Shown here: positions 8,896-17,433 of the stretch, in pieces
Numbering within the stretch: the first letter of the stretch is position 1
Layout: each line of letters opens with the position of its first letter
Assembly: GCA_050260515.1 (NCBI GenBank)
Contig: JBLNCI010000022.1
Coordinates: 177,706 to 241,705 of the forward strand
Length of the DNA: 64,000 nucleotides
Origin: DATJIG01 sp050260515
GTDB lineage: Bacteria; Pseudomonadota; Alphaproteobacteria; SMXQ01
Direction: 5' to 3'
Made by a program: the position numbers and the translations under genes
The notes under the pieces: generated by a model
What the model was told of the DNA's origin: nothing
What the model saw: only the letters and a program-made list of their open reading frames with translations
Database searches by the model: none

Positions 8896-9714
8896 TCAGT
8901 TCCTCATCTGCGCCAGCGCCTCGCGCTTCCACAGCTCCCACGCCCGCGTGTGGATCTGGTCAAGGATCTGCATGGCCTTGGCACCCTCGTCCGCATTGAG
9001 GTAGGTGACCGGTCCGCCGAGACCGATCGCCTGGAGTTGCAGCCGGGCGTTGGTTTCGGTGTAGACGGCGCGGAACACCGCCATCGGCAACGTCGAGGCG
9101 ACGACCACGTCGCCGTGGCCGCGCATCAGCGCGACGTTCTTCTCGCCGAGCGTCTCGGCCAACGCCTTGCCGAAGGCCGAGTTGCTGATCAGCAGATTGG
9201 TGGCGTTGCCGCCGACCTTGCGTATTTCGAACACCGGCACGCCGGCGGCGAGGAACGACGCCATGTGGTACATCGGCTGCAACACGACGGTGCTGGCGCC
9301 GAACGGGATCACCGCCGGGGAATGCGAGTGCACGATCGCCTTCACGTCGGGACGCGCGCGGTAGATTTCGCCGTGCAGAAATCGCTCGAGGAAGTGCGTG
9401 ACGTTCGCCGGCGCGTCGATTGCGTTGCCGTCGAAGTCGTACTGGACGACGTCGGCCTCCGTGACCAGCGCCGGAGCCAGGTTGCGCCCCATCAGGAAGC
9501 GCTCCGGGTTGCGCGGATCGCGCACGCTGACGTGGCCGAACGCATCCAGCACCTGCTGGTTGGCCAGCACATGATTGGCGACGACGAGGTCTTCGACGGT
9601 CGACTCGAAGGTGGCGGGCTGCGGCTGCTGCGCGGCGACAGGTCCCGCGAGAGCGGCGATGCCGGCAACGAGAACGAGACGGGCGACGGACGCACGCGGG
9701 TGAATACGCGCCAT
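8896..9714 (-). CDS. Exported class II aldolase/adducin-fold protein
   Basis: 272 residues: an N-terminal signal peptide (VARLVLVAGIAALAGPVAAQQ) precedes a class II aldolase domain. The zinc-binding histidines are present in AIVHSHSPAV and MRGHGDVVVAS, so the metal site appears intact. Members are normally cytosolic sugar-phosphate aldolases/epimerases; secretion of one is unusual and fits the neighbouring exported ThDP enzyme and cytochrome c, although it is convergent to them. Substrate unknown. Confidence 0.85.
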   Translation of the reverse strand: MARIHPRASVARLVLVAGIAALAGPVAAQQPQPATFESTVEDLVVANHVLANQQVLDAFGHVSVRDPRNPERFLMGRNLAPALVTEADVVQYDFDGNAIDAPANVTHFLERFLHGEIYRARPDVKAIVHSHSPAVIPFGASTVVLQPMYHMASFLAAGVPVFEIRKVGGNATNLLISNSAFGKALAETLGEKNVALMRGHGDVVVASTLPMAVFRAVYTETNARLQLQAIGLGGPVTYLNADEGAKAMQILDQIHTRAWELWKREALAQMRN

Positions 9715-9810
9715 GGCGAGGCCTCCCCGGTGTTTGCGTCTGAGCCATACCGCTCAGCTTGATCACTCTACCGTCGCAACGGATCGTCGCAAAGCGGCCA
9801 CACCAGGCGC

Positions 9811-9835
9811 GGAACCCCCACGCTCGCGCTCCGTT
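9811..9835 (+). promoter_or_regulatory. EcfG-type (general stress) promoter upstream of DoxX gene
   Basis: GGAAC at 9811-9815, 16-base spacer, CGTT at 9832-9835: an exact match to the alphaproteobacterial EcfG consensus GGAAC-N16/17-CGTT. It lies 44 bases before the ATG at 9880. Confidence 0.65.
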
Positions 9836-9879
9836 CCACTGAGTGTGGCTCGCGCAACGTCGCGACGAAAGGACCCGCC

Positions 9880-10296
9880 ATGCGGCCCCAGCCCTATGCC
9901 GTCGTCGCCGGCCGGATACTCCTCAGCCTGATCTTCCTCGTGAGCGGCGTCGGCAAACTCGCCGATCCCTCAGGGACGATCCAGTCGATCGCTGCGGCGG
10001 GACTTCCCCTGCCGGCTGCGGCATACGCCGTCGCCGTCCTGTGCGAGCTGGGCGGCGGACTGGCGGTGCTGGTGGGCTACCACGCGCGCCTGGCGGCCGC
10101 CATCATGGCCGCCTTCACCATCGCCGCCGCGCTGATGTTCCACAACGACCTCGCCGATCCCGACCAGATGGTGCATTTCCTGAAGAATCTGGCCATCGCC
10201 GGGGGTTTTCTCTGCATCGTCGCGTTCGGCGCCGGCGCGCTCAGCCTCGACGAGCTGTCGCTCGAGCGACGGGCGCGGCGCGCCGTGGCGCGGTGA
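9880..10296 (+). CDS. DoxX family membrane protein
   Basis: 138 residues, four predicted transmembrane helices (first near residues 8-27), with the family feature of a short loop GKLADP after helix 1 and FLKNLAIAGGFL in the last part. DoxX-like proteins are poorly defined; some form membrane complexes with redox enzymes or thiol stress proteins. It has AAAGGA as ribosome site and an EcfG promoter just upstream, so it is probably stress-induced. A second DoxX gene lies at 12373. Confidence 0.88.
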   Translation: MRPQPYAVVAGRILLSLIFLVSGVGKLADPSGTIQSIAAAGLPLPAAAYAVAVLCELGGGLAVLVGYHARLAAAIMAAFTIAAALMFHNDLADPDQMVHFLKNLAIAGGFLCIVAFGAGALSLDELSLERRARRAVAR

Positions 10297-10414
10297 AAAT
10301 CGGCGATTTCCGCGGCCGAGGCGGAGAACCAATCCTGCCGCTCTGCGTTGGGGGTGAATAGGCGCGAGCCGCCCGAATTCTTTGTACCTCAATAGCATAG
10401 CCAGTCAGCACCAT

Positions 10415-10678
10415 ATGTCCGAACAACGACCTGGTGGACGCAAGCACAGCGCCGGCGGCGAATTGACGTCGCTGCCGGAATCCGAGGCATCGGCAACCGA
10501 GCGCGCGGAACGATTGCGCCAGAAGGCGGCCGAGCTCCGTGCCGCGGCCGACGGGATGACGGACGGCCCAAGTCGCATCTCCTTGCTCTGCCTCGCCGAA
10601 GACTACGAGAAGCTCTCCGACTACGCGACGCAGCGCGCCGAGCTCGCGCGACGGTTTCACGAGCGCATGGCGGGCTGA
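10415..10678 (+). CDS. Small helical protein of unknown function
   Basis: 87 residues, soluble, with two amphipathic helices (SATERAERLRQKAAELRAA and LCLAEDYEKLSDYATQR). This pattern occurs in many short, uncharacterised rhizobial proteins. ATG 10415 was chosen over an upstream TTG. The 3' end overlaps the convergent GMC oxidoreductase gene by 22 bases. No function can be assigned. Confidence 0.6.
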   Translation: MSEQRPGGRKHSAGGELTSLPESEASATERAERLRQKAAELRAAADGMTDGPSRISLLCLAEDYEKLSDYATQRAELARRFHERMAG

Positions 10679-12270
10679 GCCGACGCGGCGCTTCGCCACG
10701 TGCCGCGATACCTGTCCGCGATCCGGTCTGCGACGCGCAGCGCGTTGGCGATGATGGTGAGCGTGGGGTTCACCGCCCCGATCGACGGAAAGAAACTCGC
10801 ATCGGTGACATAGACATTGTCGAGGTCGTGCGCCTTGCAATCGACGTCGAGAACCGACGTCCGCGGGTCGCGACCGAACCTCAGCGTCCCCGCCTGATGC
10901 GCGGTGCCGCTGATCGGCACGTTCTTGCCGAGATACAGCGAGCGGTCGAACAGGTGGGGATGGATGTCGACGCGGTCGCAGATCCGCCGCAGCTTGTCCT
11001 TGAGGCGCGGCATGGCTTCGGCATTGGTCTCGATGACGTCGAGGTGCACCTTGCCGTCGCGGTAATGGATGCGGTTCTCCGGAAGCGGCAGGTCTTCGGT
11101 CGTCAGCCAGAAGTCGACCGAATGCCGGGCAATCCAGTCGAACGGCTTTTCGGGGAGCCAGTGCAGGAACGACGGCAGACCCTCACCGTGGATCTGCACG
11201 CCGTCCGACTTGCCCACCATCTGGATGTGCCCGAGCGGATACTCCCAATCGTGCGCGCCGAAGTAGAAATCGTTGAGCCCCATGGTCTTCTGGAAGCGCG
11301 TCGGGTTCGGTGTCTTCGACACCGCCATCACGATCGCGTTGTTGTGGCGCATGTAGTTGCGGCCGACCAGCCCGGACGAATTCGCGAGGCCTTCGGCATT
11401 CCCGTCGGTGCCGGAGCGCAACATCAGCAACGCCGACGACAGCGCCCCGCACGCGACGACGAAGACGTCCGCGCCGATCCGGATCGGCTCGCCGTCGCGG
11501 ACGATGTCGACGGCGACGACGGCGGTGCCGGCCGCATTGGTGACGAGCCTCTCGGCATAAGCGCCGGTGAGCAGCGTCAGGTTCGGATGGTCGCGCAGCG
11601 CGGGGTCGATGCAGATGACCTGCGCATCCGCTTTACCGTTCGTCGGGCAGGGATACCCGTCGAACGCATCGCAGCGGACGCACGGCGATTCCGGCGACAC
11701 GCGCCCGTCCTCCTCGTCGAGCAGGACGCCGACCGGAAGATGGAACGGATGGTGCCCGATCCGCACCAGACCGTCGACGAGCTGCTGGATGCGCGGTTCA
11801 TGGCTCACGGGGGGGTACGCGTACGGCTTGCGCCACGGCGGTTCCGTGGGGTCGTCGCCGCGCTGTCCGTGGACGTGATAGAGCTCCTCCGCCTCCTGGT
11901 AGTAGGGCTCGAAGACGTCGTAGCCGATGGGCCACGCCGGCGAGACTCCGTGCGGATATCGGATCTCGCCGAAATCGCGCTCGCGCAGTCGCAGCAGCAC
12001 GCCGCCGTACACCTTGCTGTTCCCGCCCACGAAGTAATGCAAGCCGGGATGGAACGAGTCGCCGTCGGAGCCGTACCAGGTTTCGCGCGCCTGGTATCGC
12101 GCCTCCACGAACACCGCGCGGCTGTCCCAGTTCTCCCGCTCGCGGCGCAGGTAGTTGCCGCGCTCGAGCAGCAGGATCCGCCACCCGGTCCGCGCGAGTT
12201 TCCAGGCCATGGTGGCGCCGCCGGGCCCGGAGCCAATGATGACGACGTCGTAGCGCTCGCTGGTGCTCAC
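10657..12270 (-). CDS. GMC family FAD-dependent oxidoreductase
   Basis: 537 residues. N-terminal FAD-binding motif VVIIGSGPGGATMAWKL, a cysteine-rich stretch (CVRCDAFDGYPC) also seen in membrane-linked sugar dehydrogenases of the family, and a C-terminal GMC domain with the catalytic pair in GTAHQAG (His) and GAVNPTLT (Asn). Family members oxidise alcohols, sugars or polyols, often passing electrons to cytochrome c. No signal peptide is visible. No ATG fits the Rossmann start; GTG 12270 directly precedes STSERYD. It is divergent from the DoxX-led operon. Confidence 0.92.
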   Translation of the reverse strand: MSTSERYDVVIIGSGPGGATMAWKLARTGWRILLLERGNYLRRERENWDSRAVFVEARYQARETWYGSDGDSFHPGLHYFVGGNSKVYGGVLLRLRERDFGEIRYPHGVSPAWPIGYDVFEPYYQEAEELYHVHGQRGDDPTEPPWRKPYAYPPVSHEPRIQQLVDGLVRIGHHPFHLPVGVLLDEEDGRVSPESPCVRCDAFDGYPCPTNGKADAQVICIDPALRDHPNLTLLTGAYAERLVTNAAGTAVVAVDIVRDGEPIRIGADVFVVACGALSSALLMLRSGTDGNAEGLANSSGLVGRNYMRHNNAIVMAVSKTPNPTRFQKTMGLNDFYFGAHDWEYPLGHIQMVGKSDGVQIHGEGLPSFLHWLPEKPFDWIARHSVDFWLTTEDLPLPENRIHYRDGKVHLDVIETNAEAMPRLKDKLRRICDRVDIHPHLFDRSLYLGKNVPISGTAHQAGTLRFGRDPRTSVLDVDCKAHDLDNVYVTDASFFPSIGAVNPTLTIIANALRVADRIADRYRGTWRSAASAQPAMRS

Positions 12271-12372
12271 GGAGCAGTTACGCGTGCGGCGCAGGGTCGG
12301 TTCCCGTACCCGGCGAGGAAACGTACGGCCCCGGGCGGCGTTTAGTCCGCAGCCGAACCACGCACCGCCGCC

Positions 12373-12855
12373 ATGACCACAAGCTTTGCCGTGACTGCCG
12401 CGATCCGCTACCTGCTGGTGGCGCTTTTTCTCCCGTTCAGCGCGCTCGACAAGATCCTCAACTTCGACGGTGCGGTCGCCCAATGCCGCGAACGCGTCGC
12501 CGATCCCGGGCTCGCCAGGACGGCGATCGTCGCCGCCCTGTGCCTAGAAATCCTGATGCCGATCGCCATTCTCACCGGAACCGCCGATCGCCTGGCCGCC
12601 TTCCTGATGGCCGGTTACTGCGTCGTCACGGCCCTGTTGTGGAAGCAGTTCTGGCGGCCGGGCGACTTCTGGCGGCGCGGCGCCAGCCGCGGGCGCGAGC
12701 TGTTCTGGGATTTCCTGAAGAATGTGTCGGTCGCGGGCGGCTTCCTGCTGATCGCCTTCGGGCCCGGTGGAGGGGCAGTCCTCGACCTTCTCGACCACCC
12801 GTTCGCGTCGTCGCATCCCTACGCGCAGGTCGACGCTCCCGGAACGGCGCGGTGA
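12373..12855 (+). CDS. DoxX family membrane protein
   Basis: 160 residues, four hydrophobic helices starting with IRYLLVALFLPFSALDKIL, and the DoxX-like signature FLKNVSVAGGFLLIAFGPGG near the end. It heads a tight plus-strand run with a cupin, an SMP-30 lactonase, a double VOC protein and a hydrolase. Function not known; a membrane redox partner or anchor is possible. Confidence 0.85.
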   Translation: MTTSFAVTAAIRYLLVALFLPFSALDKILNFDGAVAQCRERVADPGLARTAIVAALCLEILMPIAILTGTADRLAAFLMAGYCVVTALLWKQFWRPGDFWRRGASRGRELFWDFLKNVSVAGGFLLIAFGPGGGAVLDLLDHPFASSHPYAQVDAPGTAR

Positions 12856-12860
12856 CGCGG

Positions 12861-13310
12861 ATGTCCGAAGACGGAACGCCTCGCGTCTACTACTGGCATC
12901 TGTGGACCGACCGCGACGGCGTCAGCCGTCAGACCCGGTGCGCCCTCGACGACTTCGAGATGAAGTCGATGAGCCCGCCCGCGAGCCCGCAGTGGCAGGG
13001 TCGCAAGACCTTCGGCGCGATGGCCGTCATGGTGACAGTGCAGCCGGTCGGCTGGATCGGGACGTGGCACGAGAACCCGAAGCCGCAATGGATCGTGCCG
13101 CTGTCGGGGCGCTGGTTCGTCGAATCGATGGACGGGCAGCGGGTCGTCATGGGTCCCGGGGACATCTCGTTCGGCGCCGATCAGAACACCCGCGGGGTCG
13201 ACGGCCGGCGCGGACATCTCTCGGGAACCGAAGGAGACGAACCCGCGGTGTTGATGATCGTGCAGTTCGACGGCCCGCCGTCCGGCCCCGTCCCCTGCCC
13301 GTTCCGGTGA
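12861..13310 (+). CDS. Cupin-fold small protein
   Basis: 149 residues with a single beta-helix core: the segment around GTWHENPKPQWIVPLSGRW is followed by VVMGPGDISFGAD, matching cupin motifs 1 and 2 with His, Glu and Gln as potential ligands. ATG 12861 is used; GTG 12852, overlapping the DoxX stop, would add three residues. The stop overlaps the next start (GTGA), so it is coupled to the SMP-30 gene. Confidence 0.75.
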   Translation: MSEDGTPRVYYWHLWTDRDGVSRQTRCALDDFEMKSMSPPASPQWQGRKTFGAMAVMVTVQPVGWIGTWHENPKPQWIVPLSGRWFVESMDGQRVVMGPGDISFGADQNTRGVDGRRGHLSGTEGDEPAVLMIVQFDGPPSGPVPCPFR

Positions 13311-14227
13311 CGGAGATCGCGTTGGACGGAGTCGACATCCGCGACCGCCGCTTTGCCCACTATGTGCTCAGCAACGCGGAGCTCGAAGTGCTCGCGGACG
13401 GCTTTCGCTGGATCGAGGGCCTCGTCTGGATGGGCGATGCCGACTGCCTCCTGTTTCAGGACATCCCGCGCAACCGCACCATGCGGTGGATCGAGGACGT
13501 CGGAGTCTCCGTCTACCGATCTCCGTCGGGGTACGCCAACGGACAGACGCGAGACCGCGAGGGGCGATTGGTCCTGTGCTCCCATCGCCATCGCTGCATC
13601 CAGCGCGTCGAGTACGACGGGACGCTCACCACGCTCGTCTCGCACCACGACGGCAAGCGCCTGAACTCGCCGAACGATGTGGTCGTGAAATCCGACGGGA
13701 CGATCTGGTTCTCCGATCCGCTGTACGGAATCTCCACCGACTACGAGGGCGGTCGCCAGACGTCGGAGCAGCCGCCCGCCCTCTACCGGTTCGATCCCGC
13801 GCATGGCGATATTCGCATCGCGGCCGGAGACTTCGACGGGCCGAACGGACTCGCGTTTTCGCCCGACGAGCGACGTCTGTACGTCGCCGAGACCGGCGAC
13901 CAGACCTCCGACGCTCCGCGTCAGTACATCCGCGTCTTCGACGTTTCGCCCGACGGACAGCGCCTCACCGGCGGCGACGTGTTCCACAAGGTCGAGCCGG
14001 GCTATTGCGACGGTCTGCGTGTCGACGAGGACGGCAACGTGTGGAGCAGCGCGGCCGACGGCGTCCACTGCATCGATCCGTCGGGGAAGCTGCTCGGCAA
14101 GATCCTCGTGCCCCACCGGGTCTCGAACCTCGTCTTCGGCGGTCGGATGAAGAATCGTCTCTTCATCGGCGCCTCCCACTCGCTCTACTCGATCTTTCTC
14201 AACCGGCGCGGCGCTCAATGGCCGTGA
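13307..14227 (+). CDS. SMP-30/gluconolactonase/LRE family protein
   Basis: 306 residues of a six-bladed propeller. Seen are the typical EGLVW entry with the metal-ligand glutamate, NSPNDVVVKSDGTIWFSDP (Asn and Asp ligands) and GPNGLAFSPDERRLYVAE. These enzymes hydrolyse sugar lactones or related lactones with a divalent metal. GTG start overlaps the cupin stop; its own stop lies inside the next gene by 10 bases. The neighbours suggest a lactone-opening step in a small catabolic pathway. Confidence 0.9.
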   Translation: MTEIALDGVDIRDRRFAHYVLSNAELEVLADGFRWIEGLVWMGDADCLLFQDIPRNRTMRWIEDVGVSVYRSPSGYANGQTRDREGRLVLCSHRHRCIQRVEYDGTLTTLVSHHDGKRLNSPNDVVVKSDGTIWFSDPLYGISTDYEGGRQTSEQPPALYRFDPAHGDIRIAAGDFDGPNGLAFSPDERRLYVAETGDQTSDAPRQYIRVFDVSPDGQRLTGGDVFHKVEPGYCDGLRVDEDGNVWSSAADGVHCIDPSGKLLGKILVPHRVSNLVFGGRMKNRLFIGASHSLYSIFLNRRGAQWP

Positions 14228-15126
14228 CGGTGCAATCGATGCGTATCGGGATCACCAGCCGCGACGGGGGGCGCCTTGTCGCGTTCTACCGCGATGCTCT
14301 GGGATTCACGCCGTCGTCGTCGCAGCGCGCCGACGATCTCGCCCGCACCCTCGGCGGCGACACGGCCCGCGCGGAGATCGTGTGCGCGCGACTGGGGGAC
14401 CAGGAGATCGAGATCGCCACCTTCGCGCCGCACGGAGCGCCATACCCTCCCGATATCGTGGCGAACGATCTGCGATTCCAGCATTTCGCCGTCGTCGTAT
14501 CCGACATGAAGGCTGCCTTCACGCGCCTGCAAGCGGTTGGTGGGTGGACTGCGATCTCGCGCGGAGGTCCCCAAGAGCTTCCCGAAACGTTCGGCGGTGT
14601 CACCGCGTTCAAGTTCCGCGATCCCGACGGTCATCCCCTGGAGCTGCTGGAATTCACCCGGGGAGAGCCCGATCGGTGGCGCGGCCGCTCCGCGCCAGGC
14701 CCCTGTCTCGGAATCGACCACACCGCGATCACCGTCTCGGACACCGCGCGGAGTGTCGCCTTTTACCGCGAGTTGCTCGCGGTGTCCGTCGCCGAGACAT
14801 CTCTCAACCGCGGCGCCGAGCAGCAAGATCTCGATGGTATCCCGGCGCCGGTGGTCTCCGTCACATCGCTGCGGCGCCCGACGTCGTCCGATCCGGGCAT
14901 CGAACTGCTCCGCTACAGCCGCACGGTTGGTTCGGATCCTCCGCGGCCGACCGCCGTCGCCGCGACAAGGCTGATGGTGGCCGTGGATTCCGTCGCCAAC
15001 GTCGCCTCCCGGATCGCCGCGCTGGGCGGCACGCCGCTGTCGGCGATGGGCGGATATGGGCAGCGGCGCGCGCTCGCCGCCCATGACCCGGACGGGCATC
15101 TGCTGGTCTTCCTGGCGCCGGCATGA
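14218..15126 (+). CDS. Two-domain VOC (glyoxalase/dioxygenase superfamily) protein
   Basis: 302 residues made of two VOC modules: residues about 5-145 (MRIGITSRDGGRLVAFYRD ... FRDPDGHPLELLEF) and about 160-300 (GIDHTAITVSDTARSVAFYR ... HDPDGHLLVFLAP). Domain 2 keeps the first His; domain 1 has Gly-Ile there, while its FQHFAVVVSD and LELLEF segments supply a His and a Glu. Could be an isomerase, lyase or extradiol-type dioxygenase; no specific match recognised. Overlaps both neighbours. Confidence 0.82.
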   Translation: MAVTVQSMRIGITSRDGGRLVAFYRDALGFTPSSSQRADDLARTLGGDTARAEIVCARLGDQEIEIATFAPHGAPYPPDIVANDLRFQHFAVVVSDMKAAFTRLQAVGGWTAISRGGPQELPETFGGVTAFKFRDPDGHPLELLEFTRGEPDRWRGRSAPGPCLGIDHTAITVSDTARSVAFYRELLAVSVAETSLNRGAEQQDLDGIPAPVVSVTSLRRPTSSDPGIELLRYSRTVGSDPPRPTAVAATRLMVAVDSVANVASRIAALGGTPLSAMGGYGQRRALAAHDPDGHLLVFLAPA

Positions 15127-16163
15127 GTGGAACCCGCGGCGCCGGGACACGTTCGATCCCTATGGTCGCCCGACGAAAGCACCGCGTCGCCCGCGCCGTG
15201 GTCCTCGGACTGGCCGCGAGCGCCATCTACACCTACTACCGCGAGCTCCGCGACGCGTGGGGTCGTCCGCCGGCGCGGAAATTCGTCGAGGTCCGCGGCA
15301 CGCGTCTGCACTACATCGACGTCGGCGCGGGGCCGCCGGTCGTTCTGCTTCACGGCACCGGCGGCGCGACCGCCGACTTCGAGACCAGCGGGATCGTCGA
15401 GCGCCTGCAGAACAGCCACAGGGTCATCGTCTTCGACCGTCCCGGGTACGGGTATTCGCGCCGACAGCGCGGCCGCCGCTGGACCCCACAGGCGCAGGCC
15501 GCCGTCATCGCCGAGGCGTGCCGCGAGCTTCTTATCGAACGGCCGATCGTCGTCGGACATTCCTGGGGAGCACTCGTCGCCCTGGCGCTTGCCATCGCCC
15601 AGCCGTCGGCGGTGCGCGGACTCGTGCTGATCGCGGGGCCGTACTTCCCGAGGCTGAGGCTCGATGCCCTCGCCGCCGTGCCCTTCGCGCTCCCCTACGT
15701 CGGGGAGCTGTTCTCCCACACCATCGGATCTCTCGTGGCGCGTTACGTGGCACCCCAGCTTGTCGCGCGGATCTTCGCGCCGAACCCCGCGCCCTCGCGG
15801 TTCAAGAGCGACTTTCCCCTCGATTTCGCGTTCCGTCCCCCGCAGCTCGTGGCTATGGCCGAGGAAACCCTGCTCACGATGACGGCGCCGGTGGCGCTGC
15901 AACGCTACTACGACGAGATCACGGCGCCCGTCGCGCTGTTCGCGGGCGCGGACGACCGCATGGTCGATGTCGATCAGGCACTGCGGATGCAGCAGCGCCT
16001 GCCGCACAGCGAGTTGCACCTGCTGTCGGACGTCGGCCACATGGCGCACCATTTCGCCGCCGAAGAGATCGCTGAGACGATCGATCGCATGACGACCGCG
16101 ACGGCCGATCTTCCCGAGCGCCGCCGCGCCGAGATGGAGGGTGTGGAGCGGGCACGCCCGTGA
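15123..16163 (+). CDS. Alpha/beta hydrolase
   Basis: 346 residues with an N-terminal membrane-anchoring or signal segment (VARAVVLGLAASAIYTYYR). The hydrolase core has oxyanion loop LLHGTGG, nucleophile elbow GHSWGA (Ser), acid in AGADDRMVD and the catalytic His in DVGHMAHHF. ATGA overlap with the VOC gene makes it the last gene of the run. Probably an esterase or C-C hydrolase acting on the product of the lactonase/VOC steps (inference). Confidence 0.9.
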   Translation: MSGTRGAGTRSIPMVARRKHRVARAVVLGLAASAIYTYYRELRDAWGRPPARKFVEVRGTRLHYIDVGAGPPVVLLHGTGGATADFETSGIVERLQNSHRVIVFDRPGYGYSRRQRGRRWTPQAQAAVIAEACRELLIERPIVVGHSWGALVALALAIAQPSAVRGLVLIAGPYFPRLRLDALAAVPFALPYVGELFSHTIGSLVARYVAPQLVARIFAPNPAPSRFKSDFPLDFAFRPPQLVAMAEETLLTMTAPVALQRYYDEITAPVALFAGADDRMVDVDQALRMQQRLPHSELHLLSDVGHMAHHFAAEEIAETIDRMTTATADLPERRRAEMEGVERARP

Positions 16164-16192
16164 ACGCGGCACGCGCTCGCTGCGATAGCGGT

Positions 16193-16588
16193 CTAGCGGG
16201 CCCTGACCCGCCGGTACCGCCGCTCCTCCTCCGGGTGCGGGCGACGGCGGTGAACGGCCCAGAGCTGCAGCGCGACGACCAGCACGGCGACGATGCCCGC
16301 GACGACGTGCGGCCGCGTCGCTGCACCGTCCGCCGCGAAATCGAGGACCCATGGCGCTGCGATCGCCCATAGCGCGACCGCCATGGCGGCCCACACCGCC
16401 GGCCTGTAGATCACGACCAGCGACGCGGCGGCGAGCAGTGCCAAGGCAACGCCGACAATGCAGGCGTGCCAGATGGCCAGTGTCTCACCGAAGCCGACCA
16501 GCCGCGGCGCCAGCATGAGGCCGACCCCGACAATTGCCAGCGCCAGGCTGAGACCTTCGTCGAGCGGCTTCGGATCTTCGCTCTCCAT
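16193..16588 (-). CDS. SPW-repeat membrane protein
   Basis: 131 residues, four transmembrane helices in two repeats; the second carries AAPWVLDF, a form of the SPW repeat motif. Function of the family is unknown. ATG 16588 is supported by a strong AGGAGGAT at the right distance, and a minus-strand EcfG promoter lies 28 bases upstream of it, so it is probably part of the general stress regulon. Confidence 0.8.
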   Translation of the reverse strand: MESEDPKPLDEGLSLALAIVGVGLMLAPRLVGFGETLAIWHACIVGVALALLAAASLVVIYRPAVWAAMAVALWAIAAPWVLDFAADGAATRPHVVAGIVAVLVVALQLWAVHRRRPHPEEERRYRRVRAR

Positions 16589-16616
16589 CCCGATCCTCCT
16601 ACTGCACCTGACGATA

Positions 16617-16641
16617 AACGTCCGTCCAGCTTCGCTGTTCC
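16617..16641 (-). promoter_or_regulatory. EcfG-type promoter for the SPW-repeat gene
   Basis: On the minus strand GGAAC (16641-16637), 16-base spacer, CGTT (16620-16617): exact consensus, 28 bases before the start codon at 16588. Confidence 0.7.
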
Positions 16642-16724
16642 CTGCCGATAGCAGCAAAGCTTCGCGGAACCGTGACGGCTCAGGGACATTAATCAGCCTG
16701 GTCTCGGCGTTGGCCCCGCGAAGC

Positions 16725-16749
16725 GGAACCGCGCTGCGCACATTCCGTT
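16725..16749 (+). promoter_or_regulatory. EcfG-type promoter for the PRC-barrel gene
   Basis: GGAAC at 16725-16729, 16-base spacer, CGTT at 16746-16749: exact consensus, 77 bases before the ATG at 16827. It faces away from the EcfG site at 16617-16641. Confidence 0.7.
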
Positions 16750-16826
16750 GTTGGAGTAGCCGTCCGGGGGCATTTCGCCCCTTCGACGGATTACATGCGT
16801 CTCAACCACTTAACGGAGGTCGAGAG

Positions 16827-17351
16827 ATGAGAATGGCACACGGTTTCGCCGCAGCCGCGGCGGCAGTCCTGTTAACGACGGGGAGTGTTGCCGTCGCCCA
16901 GCAGAGCGCCCCCAGCTCCGCCATGCCCGGCGGCGCGTCGTCGAGCCTGCAACAGAGCACGCTGGTGGAGGTCAAGGACAACAACGCGATGGCGCCGAGC
17001 CTCAACGTCAATCGGAAGGATCTCGCCGGTATGACGATCTATGGCTCCGACGGCAAGAAGATCTCCGGGGTCGACAAGGTGCTCGGCGACAGCTCGAACT
17101 CGATCAAGGCGGTGACCGCCGACGTCGGCGGCTTCCTCGGGATCGGGTCGCATGAGGTGATCATTCCGATCGAGAAGCTGTCGAAGGGCGATCAGAAGGA
17201 TAGCCTGAAGGTCTCGATGACCAACGACGAGCTGAAGAACCTGCCGCAGTACGCGTCGAGCAACAATCGCTCGAGCGGCTCGGTCGGCGGATCGCCGGCC
17301 AACAATCGCGCTCCCAGCGGCGGCGCGACGTCGCCACAGCAGAACAGGTAG
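16827..17351 (+). CDS. Secreted PRC-barrel domain protein
   Basis: 174 residues: signal peptide ending near SVAVAQQ, a low-complexity Ser/Ala stretch, a PRC-barrel at about residues 58-125 (DLAGMTIYGSDGKKISG ... GSHEVIIPIEKL), and an Asn/Ser/Gly-rich tail. PRC-barrels bind metals or small ligands; such secreted forms are abundant stress proteins in rhizobia. GGAGGT precedes the ATG. Expected control by the EcfG promoter upstream; followed by a strong terminator. Confidence 0.88.
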   Translation: MRMAHGFAAAAAAVLLTTGSVAVAQQSAPSSAMPGGASSSLQQSTLVEVKDNNAMAPSLNVNRKDLAGMTIYGSDGKKISGVDKVLGDSSNSIKAVTADVGGFLGIGSHEVIIPIEKLSKGDQKDSLKVSMTNDELKNLPQYASSNNRSSGSVGGSPANNRAPSGGATSPQQNR

Positions 17352-17379
17352 TCCTGCGACAATTGGAAGTTGGAAGTGC

Positions 17380-17408
17380 AGCGGGCCGCACACGCGGCCC
17401 GCTGTTTT
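17380..17408 (+). terminator. Rho-independent terminator after the PRC-barrel gene
   Basis: AGCGGGCCGC and GCGGCCCGCT form a perfect 10-bp stem with an ACAC loop (17380-17403), followed by GTTTT. It sits 29 bases after the PRC-barrel stop. Confidence 0.8.
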
Positions 17409-17433
17409 CTTGCGGCGCATCGGCGGACCGCCG

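Noticed and set aside
12279..12304. GGAAC-N17-CGTA on the minus strand before the GMC gene
   Set aside because: One mismatch to the EcfG consensus, and the -10 would lie 9 bases before the start codon, so it would give a leaderless message.
10828..12345. 505-codon plus-strand frame
   Set aside because: Mirror frame of the GMC oxidoreductase; composition is that of a shadow.
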